Origin: Paraspadella gotoi
Taxonomy: Eukaryota > Chaetognatha
NCBI GenBank assembly: GCA_051294375.1
Contig: CM119266.1
Coordinates: 23,920,411-23,984,410 of the forward strand
Direction: 5' to 3'
Length of the DNA stretch: 64,000 nt
Shown: one piece after another, positions 39,820 through 49,306 of the stretch
How the letters are laid out: every line of letters begins with the position of its first letter
How positions within the stretch are numbered: position 1 is the stretch's first letter
Made by a program: the position numbers and the translations under genes
The notes under the pieces: generated by a model
The model's database searches: none
What the model saw: the letters and a program-made list of their open reading frames with translations, nothing else
What the model was told of the DNA's origin: nothing

Positions 39820-40785
39820 TCCAGATTCTGACAGGTGGCCCAGAACAAAGATATTCGGCGATTAAGTATTTTGCAACAGGGGCCACTTTTTCTCTCCTCT
39901 TTACCCTCTCTCTCGCGAGACGGCGCGCTCTTTTAGCCTGTCTCTGTCGGACTTTTCGCGGAATGGCGCATCTTCGGCGCGCAATCGCCACGTCTTCGAA
40001 GATCGCCCATTTCCCATTGTCCGCGCCAAACAGTTTCGCGTAGTTCGTGAATCGTTGTACGGGGTACTGCATTCGTCGTCGTCGTCGTCGTTCCGCGCCC
40101 GTCCGTCCGCCGTTCGCCCGTCCGTCCGTTCGTCCCGTGCTGCCGTCCGCCGTCGTCTTCTGTCGTCTTCTAAATCTCCCTAACATTCCCCCGATATCGC
40201 AAGAGGCCAATAATACTTTCGATCTGCTCAGGTTCTTACTGTCTCCTTCTGCGCACTTTTCTCTACTACGTAAGCGGCAGCTCTAGCCCAATCACGTGGT
40301 CGTTCCTTGATTCCGCATTAAAAATCTAGAGCCGCCACTCTCTCTCTCTCTCTCTTCGCTGGTCTCTCTGTCTCTCGTCTCTCTGCTTCTCTCATCTCTC
40401 TCTTCATTTCCTTGCCTCTCTCTATCTCTCTCTCACTCTCTCTTCTCTTTACAGAGGCCGCGGCATGCGAGCGTCGACAGATCGAAATACGAAGCGGGGC
40501 CGCCTCGAGTGAGAGGGGCCGCCGCGCCGAATGAGAACCTGAAAACTCAATTACGTCCCTACTTGCAAACCTATGTGATGCCTCAGTGGTTTATGGCCTG
40601 TTCGCGTCTTGGCCGGTCGGCGATCAGTGGAAGAGGCCGCGTCGCAGCGTATCCACGCATCTGGCAACACGTTATTGTCGGCGGGCTTGGCGCGGTACGT
40701 GCGGTTGCGGGCGGAGCGGCGGCAGCGGGCGGGGGATTGATGTAGATCGCGAACGATCGGCCGAAAATTGCCCTTTGTGCATCTC
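39820..40785 (+). repeat. ~0.9-kb diverged inverted repeat, copy A
   Basis: This block aligns in reverse orientation with 44560-45430, with much lower identity than the other duplications here, including real substitutions and larger indels. Conserved landmarks are CTCGCGAGACGGCGCGC, a CGT/GAC triplet run, GATATCGCAAGAGGCCAAT, the CCAATCACGTG box pair, a CT tract ending in TTTACAG, and (inexactly) GATTGATGTAGATCGCGAACG. It is CpG-rich and has no convincing reading frame. Confidence 0.8.
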
Positions 40786-41284
40786 TGAGAAGTAGACCGA
40801 CGTGGAAAGGCCGGCAACCGCGTGGTGAAGAAAGGAAGGAAAATTTGAAGCAGAAGGTCAGGAAAAGGGAGGGAGAGAGAGAGAGCAGAAGAAGAGAGAG
40901 AGAGGAGAGAAGAGAGAGTAGAGACGAGAGAGAGAGAGAGATGGAGGAGAGATGACGGAGAGAGAGAGAGAGAGAGTGAAACGGCTGGGAGTGGGGAGAA
41001 GAAAGAGGGCGAGATGGGGAGTGGGGAAGAAGGAGAGAGGGAGGAAGAGTTGATGAGGAGGGGAGGGAGGGAGAGGAAGGAAAAGGCTTTCTGTCGATGA
41101 TTCAGAGGAGCCCAAGAAGGCCGATAGGAAAGTGGAGAGAAAAAAAGAAGGGGCGGGACTATTTTTTTCCTGAAACAAGATATTCGCTTTTCTTATCATT
41201 CTTCTTCGCCCACCCCCTTCTATTCCCTCCCCCCACCCACTTCACTACCGACTGTCAATCCCTATTTCGCTTCGAAGCGTTCAA

Positions 41285-41345
41285 ATCAATCTCGCGTCAA
41301 TCTCGCGTCAATCTCGCGTCATCTCTTGCCGTCAATCTCGGCGTC
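41285..41345. repeat. 11-bp TCAATCTCGCG tandem repeat
   Basis: About five copies, the last two degraded, within a stretch without recognised genes. Confidence 0.8.
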
Positions 41346-41969
41346 ATTTTTCTTAACGCCAATTTACGTCTAACTCACTGGAATCTCTCTTACGTAAAAT
41401 CTCGCGAGAGAGAGAAGAGAGAGAGAGCGTGGGATAGCGAGTGGATCTGAGGGAGGAAGCAGATGGAGAGACTGGGTGACTGAGAGATCCACTCTACCGA
41501 GATCATCCGAAGGAGCTGCAGGCGAGAGAGAAGATGGACGGGAGAGAGAGAGAGACTGAGGATGAGAGAGAGAGAGAGAGAGAAATATTTATAATATCGT
41601 GCGGACGATTTAGCCTTTAAACTCATTTGCCATATTATAGTTTTTTTTAATTTTTTCTCCTCATCGATAAAATCACCGACGGACGGAGAAAAAAGACGGA
41701 CGGAACGAAAACTTTTGAAGAATCGTTCCGTCCTTTAAGAGCGAAAATTTCGAAAGAGATTGGAGAAGGAGATGAGTCGGTTAAGATTAGAGAAGATGAC
41801 AATCAAGCATAAGTTCGAAGTCTAAAATTGTGATTTCCCCAAAATAAAAGGAAAAAAAAAATGCTCAATGCTCAAAAATTCCCCGAGACATTTAATTATT
41901 GGAAAGTCTTTTCAGGCCGGTAAGCGGTTTTGAATGATCTGGAGTGAAGTGTCGGCTTTAGGAATTTAG

Positions 41970-42270
41970 TAATTGGCAGGATTAAATATCACCCCAATTT
42001 TAAGATCAAGGATTTAACTTTACACCATTCCCAGATCCAGGATTAAATTCTCTAACCCCATTACCAGGTCCAAGATCAAATTATTGTAGTTCATACTTTT
42101 TACTAGACATCGTATAACTTTCCATTCGCTCTAGCTCCAGGATAATCTTACTCAAAGTTTACAAGGTCTAGGATACATCTATACACTAATCCTAGGTCCA
42201 GGATTAAATATTACACCAATTACACAGATCACCGAATTAAATCTTATCCAATAACAGGGTTCTTTTTGGT
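41970..42270. repeat. Degenerate ~31-33-bp minisatellite
   Basis: About nine decayed copies of a unit like AGGTCCAGGATTAAAT followed by TTACACCAAT and CC. The core CCAGGAT(T/A) recurs near 41976, 42034, 42150, 42200 and elsewhere with point changes and small indels. No microsatellite lies inside. It appears to be an old array no longer homogenised. Confidence 0.7.
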
Positions 42271-42391
42271 CAACTTGCTCTCTACTCTTTTCCTCTCTCT
42301 CCTCTCTTACTCTCTTCTCTCCCACGTCCCCGCCCTCTTTCCTCTCGACCTAAATCCATTTGTGTCTTTCTCCGTTTTTTGAAAATTGCAG

Positions 42392-42570
42392 GATTCTCGA
42401 ACGGCATGAANNNNNNNNNNNNNNNNNNNNNNNNNGACGATGACTTTTATTATGAGCAGGGGTGGGGACTCGGTCCGGCGGTCGAGGCGGCGGGCGAAGC
42501 GGCGGGCAACGCGGCTTCGGAAGCGACGGGCAAAACGCCGGCTGTAGCGGCGGGCGAAGCGGCAAGCGAC
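42392..42570 (+). other. Candidate internal exon, interrupted by a 25-N gap
   Basis: A pyrimidine-rich stretch ends in TTGCAG (AG at 42390-42391). The following sequence stays open to a consensus donor GTAAGC at 42571. The readable part gives DDDFYYEQGWGLG and then an Ala/Gly/Glu-rich run built from a GCGGCGGGCGAA-like unit. The gap is a placeholder, so the frame across it is unknown. The protein family is not recognised. It could equally be a GC-rich minisatellite with chance splice signals. Confidence 0.25.
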
Positions 42571-44408
42571 GTAAGCCCCTCCAGGCTACGAGAGTTGAAA
42601 TTCAAATAAAAAAAAACAACTCATTTCTCGGCCTTTTTTTAGTTCGTTGCGAACTTTCTAGTTGTGTGCCACCTCAATTATAAATGTTACGATAAATGTT
42701 ACGATACGTTTTGATAATATCGTTGGCTGTAAATTTAATCAACGCCTCTATTTTATGGAAATTAAAATATCAAAATTAAAATCGTTAATGAGACCAGAAT
42801 TTGATGATCTTTTGGTCGTCGACCTTTTTACAAGGGCGGTTAACATCGCTGAAACATTTAGCTGTAGTCAGATAAGAGCAAGGAAATATTTAAAAGAAAT
42901 AAAAACTTATTTCAATACCTTTTCATAAATCTTCCTTCGCAAATTAATTGTTAAGTTTTTTTTTTACTCACGTTGATACAAATATTAACTAAAATCGTCT
43001 CCGTAGGAGCCATGTGAGAGCGCGAGATACGAGAATTTTCTCAACAAGTACATGAATGTTAAATAAAACTTCACTTTACTTCTTCAATTTTAATTAAATT
43101 TTAATTTAATTAAATAAAAAAATTGGATGATGATGATTTCTCACTTTCACATTTTTAGTCCACGTGAAAAACCGATGATCATAATACAAACAAAGCTTTC
43201 ATCTTGCTGCCACAATTATACTATTGATATGACCCTCCTTTTTTTTCCCCCCAATAATTGACCTTTTAATGAAAACGACGGCGAAGACGACGACGAAGAC
43301 GACGACGACCACGCATTCACCTGCGACGCCCGACGATAAAAGTCGGAATCGATCCATAGTTTATGACATTGAAATATGGCATCGATAACATGTGTCAGTG
43401 AGACGAAACGAGTCAATAAAAAGGAGACAAACCTCGAACCGAGAAATAAACATGAGGGTATCATAATTTTTACGGACCGTTTTTTTTGTGACAGTTTTTC
43501 CGAAGTCATTTTTTCGCAATTCTAGTTCGCGTAAGTACTCGTGTTCTTGCATTATAACAACTTCTTTTCTCGCGAATCTTGCTGCAAAGCAAAGGACAAA
43601 GAAAGAAAGACAAAGCAAGCAAAGACAAGAAAGTAAAAGAAGAAAAGGAATAAGCAAAGCGAAAGAAGAAAGGAAGGAAAGACAAGAAAAGAAAAGAAAC
43701 GAAAAAACGAAAAAAACGAAACAAAAAAAGAAAGAAAGAAACGACACATCAGAATATATCCACTAACGAAAGTACCTAAGAAATCAGACAAGACGAGAAT
43801 AGGAAAAGTACACTTTCAAGACGTCCCATAAGAAAGAGAACAGAAAGACCACAGAAAAGCAAAGAAAGGAAACGAAAGCAACGAATCGGAACGAACGAAC
43901 GGAACGAAAACGAACGACACGAGCAGACGAGAGCAGGACGAGAGAGAGGATAAGCGCCAACGATGGATGGAAATAACCCAAACCAGCGCAATACGTGGTA
44001 TCATTGGCTTACTAGACGTACTAGAAACGGTGGCAGGTCGGCGGAGCGGAATAAAAGCCCGGCAAAGGGCGTGACAGTTGGTCCGACACGCAGAGACGAA
44101 CTTCATTTCTATTTCGGGACAGAGAATCGAATCTCCGTTCTTAGACGGCAGAACAAAAGGAATTGCGATCGGAGGATAGTGACGCCTACTGGTCAAACGA
44201 AATTGCAGGCAAGATTTTCTGACTTGAAAGGTTGCCTGCAAGCTATGCAAAGCTAGTGTGCATCCAAGATGCTACATACAGATGCGAAAATTATCAAAAC
44301 TCACATCCGCTCACAATTCTCCGTGTTTCTGTCTAAGCATGTCGTCATCTCGTATCGTCTCTGCCTCTTCTCTCTCTCTCTCTCTCTCTCCCCTCTTCTC
44401 TTCTCTCT

Positions 44409-44416
<8 letters not shown>

Positions 44417-44480
<64 letters not shown>

Positions 44481-44483
44481 TCT
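44417..44483. repeat. (CT)n microsatellite
   Basis: Long CT run about 80 bases left of inverted repeat copy B. Confidence 0.9.
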
Positions 44484-44559
44484 CTCTGCTCTCATTCTCT
44501 CTCGCTTTGCAATTCTTTTCTTTCTTAGTTTCCGCCGCCGCTTTTCACGTCGCGCTTTC

Positions 44560-45137
44560 TAAGATCAAAGGGAATTCGCCGTCGTTCGCTATCTACAATC
44601 AAACCCCGCCGCTGCGCTGCCGCCCGTTCTCCGACTTGCTGCCGCGCCGCCGACCGCCGCCGCCGCCGCTCGAACGTTACGCGGTCAGACGTGCACCGCC
44701 GCCCATTCTCCACTGACTGCCGCCCGGCCAGCACGGTACGGCCATTTAAAACTGGTCATTTAATGATTGGGCAGGTAAGCGTAATGGTTTCCGGATCTTC
44801 GGCGCGGCGCAGGCCCCTTCCTCGAGGCCCGCGCGGGGGGGTGAGATTCTCGTTTCGTCTGTTCACCTGCTCGTATGCCTGCGCAGCCTGTAAGCAGAAG
44901 AGAGAGAGAGAGAAAGGATCAGAGAGGAGATGGAGATGAGAGGAGAGAGAAGTAGATGAGAGAGAGAGAGAGAGTGCGCTCTAGATTTTATGCGGAATCG
45001 AAGGAACGACACGTGATTGGGCTGAGCTGCCATTCGTAGTAGAGTAAAGTGGGAAGGAGACAGTAAGACCTGAGGGATCGAGTATATTGGCCTCTTGCGA
45101 TATCGGGGGAAGTGGGAGATTGAGAAGAAGAAGAAGA

Positions 45138-45203
<66 letters not shown>

Positions 45204-45430
45204 ATGAGTTACCCCGTCACGATTCACGAATCTACGCGAAACGTTTGGCGCGGAATGGAAATGGCGATCTCGAGACGTGGCGATGGCGCCGAAGATGGCG
45301 CCATCGCGAAAAGTCCGACAGAGACGGCAAAAGGCGCGCCGTCTCGCGAGAGAGAGGGGGAAAGAGAGAGAAAAGTGGCCCTGTAAATATTAATTCGCGG
45401 CCACGAAATCTGGAGCGGACGAGAGAGTGA
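44560..45430 (-). repeat. ~0.9-kb diverged inverted repeat, copy B
   Basis: Reverse-oriented relative of 39820-40785. It carries a much longer GACGGC/GAC triplet array (45136-45202), keeps the CACGTGATTGGG box pair (45010-45021) and keeps the pyrimidine-tract-plus-TTACAG site near 44890. Its divergence from copy A shows an old duplication rather than an assembly echo. Confidence 0.8.
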
Positions 45431-46300
45431 GAAAAGTGGGAATCGACATAAAACATCATTTGGGTCGAATCTCGTGGCCGACGCCGCAAATGGAACCGTC
45501 AATGAAACCCGTATGTAACCTGGAAAAAAAAGTTTGGAACCGAAAATTAAACCCGGATGTAACCAAAAACAAAAGTCGCAATGGAACCGGAAATGGAAAG
45601 GTGGAGAAAGGGTGTAACTGTAATCTTGAAGGGACTCGAGCGATTGGGTGGTAGGGGAATTCTGTCATTATATCATTCTGTTATTGTGTCACTGTTGTCA
45701 CCTGAGTAGTATATCTGTTATGAAAATGAACTAATTTTAACGCATACTAACAGTCTCAAGAAGGCACGGAGACATTTAAGAGGACAATTGCCAGTCTCGC
45801 ATAATAAGTGAAATCAATTAAAAGTAACTTTTCCCGGATTTTCGACTGGAAACGACCGGTTCGCGTCCCTCAACTGGAAATGTTTTTCCCGTATTAAACA
45901 AATCGCTGCCCTTTAATTAGTCGCGCCATGGGAACGAAAACAATAATCGAGTTCGTTTGAGAAAAAAGTGGAGCAATAAAAGGAAAGTTAAGTTTGGAAA
46001 TGAAAGCGATAAAATTTGAAGTCAAAAGTCATTTGAAGAAGTAAAAAGGAATAGACGTCAGCGAAAAAAAATAACGACCTCGAAGACGATGACGACGACA
46101 ACGGCGACGATGACGACGACGATAAAGAGAAATGGGACTTTTCGTCATCGTCATCGTCACTGAGGAGTGCCTTTAATAAAGATTATTGTATTAATGTGTA
46201 GCTACAAACTATACAAAAAGATTAATAAAGTAAAAATGTAAAAAAAAAGGAAAATAAAAAAGGAAAGAGAAGAAAAAATAAACTAATAAAAAAATAAAAA

Positions 46301-46388
<88 letters not shown>
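46301..46388. repeat. (GAAA)n microsatellite
   Basis: About 22 perfect AAAG tetramers in an A-rich region. Confidence 0.95.
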
Positions 46389-47239
46389 AGTGAAACGAGG
46401 GGAAAAAAAGAAAGTAATATTCGGAAGGGGAAAAAATCCTGCAGCGCGCACCGAAAAGCCATTAGATTTATGGAGAAACGTTTTCGGTCTCATCGTCTGA
46501 CTTGTAATATTTACTAAGTTAGTTAAATTTTTCCAACTTTCTATTTTGTTCAGCGATAAAATGAAAATTAATTTCTATATCAAGGCATAATTTTTTTCTC
46601 CTTTTAGAAGTCTAAAAAAAAAATTAAATAGTATTATCTTATCTTCAATTAGGTTTTTTTTTGGCGATTTTGTCTACGACTCCCAATCGGAATTCTCTTT
46701 GAAAAATTTTTTTTTCAATTTCACTTTGACGTCAATTTTCGTCGCTTGGGGTCGCCGTTTGTCGCCCAAATGACATTATTGCCTCACGTGATCGCGTGAG
46801 ATTTTTGCGACGCAAAGGTCATAAAAAAAAACGCCGCCCATCGACTCAATCTTTAAATTGTTCACGAAATTAAAGAACGATGAGAATTTCCAAGGTTTTT
46901 CTTTATATATATATATAGTACGTGCAACACTAGAAAATATTATTATTACTATTTAAAAACCTTTATAAAATCGGTATCAAAGTTTTGTACTTTATACTAG
47001 TTGGGCCTTGAGTTAAAAACATTAGAATATTGGGAAAAATAGTTTCGAATAAATAATGAAAGAAAGAAATAGAAGCGATGCAAAGGGAAAAAAGAAAGAC
47101 GAAAGAAAAGAGAAAGCGTGAACGAGAAAGAAGAAAAAAGTATTCTCAAGCAATGAACCCATTTTTATGCTAAGAATCTCTCTCGCTCTCGCTCGCGCCA
47201 ACAAAGAAAAAGAGAGAGAAAGTCGAAAACGAGGCCGGC

Positions 47240-47241
<2 letters not shown>

Positions 47242-47305
<64 letters not shown>
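47242..47305. repeat. (GA)n microsatellite
   Basis: About 64 bases of GA followed at once by GAATGGCGGAG, a GA tract next to a GCCAT-type motif. Confidence 0.95.
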
Positions 47306-47308
<3 letters not shown>

Positions 47309-48238
47309 TGGCGGAGTTTCATGGTTTACGACCTCCCCGGAATGGCTGGCGCGGAGGACGTCGCTATGACGACGGCGCGCGGGAGGGATGTGGAAACGGA
47401 CAAATAGGAAGACTCGTTTGAATCCTCAGCAACGAATCACGCAGTGGAATTTGAGAATGAGCGTCTGTGCGTGGGGCTTCCCGGGAAAGGAGAAAAGCGG
47501 AATATCAATACGGAATAAAATCACCCATGGAGATTTTTTTTTATCTACGATGTCTCTATGGCGGNNNNNNNNNNNNNNNNNNNNNNNNNNNNNNNNNNNN
47601 NNNNNNNNNNNNNNNNNNNNNNNNNNNNNNNNNNNNNNNNNNNNNNNNNNNNNNNNNNNNNNNNNNNNNNNNNNNNNNNNNNNNNNNNNNNNNNNNNNNN
47701 NNNNNNNNNNNNNNNNNNNNNNNNNNNNNNNNNNNNNNNNNNNNNNNNNNNNNNNNNNCCGCCATATCTATTTTTGAAAGAGAAAGCTCCGGCTAATAGA
47801 AAAGCATTTACTTTCCTATTCAAAATCTTTGTACTATATAGTATATACTAAGTAAATTTATTAATTTATTTCGTGCCCTCCAACTTTTCTACTTTTAAAA
47901 ATTTCAACAATAAAATTTTCAGCGGAAATGAAAAAAGCAAATCACTCAATCTGCTTATATATTTTTTTTTAGACAAAAGAACACTCTCGTCTAGAAAACA
48001 TTCCCAAACCTAAAATTTAGAGTTTCGTTTTATTTCTTCCGCCGCTGACTCCCTTTGTTTCCTCCTGTCCCCGCCTCGTATTTTCCTCTTCCAAAGAAAG
48101 GGAGGAGCAAAAAGATATTAGGGAAGGAGACCGAGAGAGAGAGACAGAGAGAGAGAGAAAGAGAGAGAAAGAGAGAGTAGAGAGAGAGAGAGAGAGAGAG
48201 ATAGAGAGAAGAGAGAGAGCGAGAGAGAGAGAAAAAAT

Positions 48239-48485
48239 GGAGGATGGCGCAGCTGCGCTTCGGCGTCGTTTGGCGGCGTCGTTTGGCGGCGTTTCCCGCC
48301 GTCGTTCATCGCCATAAGCTTTCGCCTTATGACGTCATTTCCGGTTTTACGACCGCCCTTAAGATGTCGCTTCGACGGCCCGAGCGACGCCGGCTGCAGC
48401 CTCGTTTTCGTCGACGACGCATTTGGTTACCTGGCAACGGGACGATGATTGATACCCGATAAAACCGGCGCCGTAAAAAAATGCA
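48239..48485. promoter_or_regulatory. CpG-rich promoter-like block (E2F, CRE, ETS, X-box motifs)
   Basis: After a GA tract, this CpG-rich block holds TTTGGCGG/TTTCCCGCC E2F-type sites, a palindromic CRE TGACGTCA (48330-48337) abutting an ETS-type ATTTCCGG, and a perfect RFX X-box GTTACC-T-GGCAAC (48426-48438). This crowding is typical of a core promoter. No coding exon is recognised on either side, so direction and target are unknown. Confidence 0.4.
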
Positions 48486-49152
48486 GCGCCGAAGATAAAA
48501 AAAAAGGGCGAGCGCGTTCGGTTCCATTTTCATCGACTGAAGAAAAATTTCGATTTAAATACTTTTAGTTTTACTAACGGAAATGCGAAGTACACTGAGG
48601 ATAGATTTGCCCAAATTTGAAAATGAACCCCGCAGTGGTCGGTCATTAATGAGGGCTAAACGCTCAAGTCTCATGAGTCAATGACGCGAGCGTCGAAATT
48701 TCATACCTTCATCTCTAAATCGCTGAAATTACCACGATAAATGTGCGTAAATATCTGAAAGAAAATTTCCCGATGTAAAGAGCCGGAAATTGCAACGGTA
48801 CTTTGAATGTTAAAAAGAATGAAATGGAGACTGAATTCCGGATGTGAAAAGCCGGAAGTTGAGGCGGTACTCCGTACTGGAACCGGAAACGACTTTTATG
48901 TCGCCGTCTTTTTTTTTTTATTGGTTTTCTCGACGCCGGCGCCGAATTTACGGAGATTCACAGGAGAAATAAAAAATATTTATTTTTATTCCGAAAAAGA
49001 AAATGATTGAAATCTTCGCTTTTGAATGTAAACCCTTTTCTGCGTGAGTCATCGTCACATGATATAATCATATATTGATAAGCAGTTTTTAACGTATCCA
49101 ATTTAACGAAAGATCAAAGAAAAAACTAATTTACGAAAACAATTCTAATAAT

Positions 49153-49158
49153 TTTATT
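49153..49158 (-). terminator. Polyadenylation signal of the FABP gene
   Basis: AATAAA on the minus strand lies about 150 bases after the FABP stop codon, a plausible 3' UTR length. AT-rich sequence gives this hexamer often by chance, so the assignment rests on position. Confidence 0.5.
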
Positions 49159-49306
49159 TAAAATAATTACATTTTTGTAAAACAGCAACAAATTGACTCC
49201 AACACGAAATATTTATAGTCGATTTTATGATTAAAGTTCATTTCTCGCCATACTGACACTGTTTGGAATAACCCAAGGCCTTCGTCAGCGAATATCACCA
49301 ATAGAG

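Larger units (their letters stand above)
45431..49152. other. Gene-free stretch downstream of FABP
   Basis: Contains a loose ~47-bp repeat with GGAACCG/GATGTAACC cores (45488-45620), the GAAA array, the 194-base gap 47565-47758, the promoter-like block at 48.3 kb and two GATGTNAANAGCCGGAA segments near 48773 and 48840. No gene is recognised. Confidence 0.5.

Noticed and set aside
42617-42630. TTCTCGGCCTTTTT resembling the 5' end of U2 snRNA
   Set aside because: Only about 12 bases match; the branch-site-pairing and Sm regions are absent.
42662-42928. 88-codon plus-strand frame with a plausible amino-acid mix
   Set aside because: No recognised family, no clear splice or promoter context, and a length expected by chance in this window.
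43963-44256. 97-codon plus-strand frame beginning MDGNNPNQRN
   Set aside because: No recognisable domain; it lies in purine-rich sequence between repeats. Too weak to call a gene.
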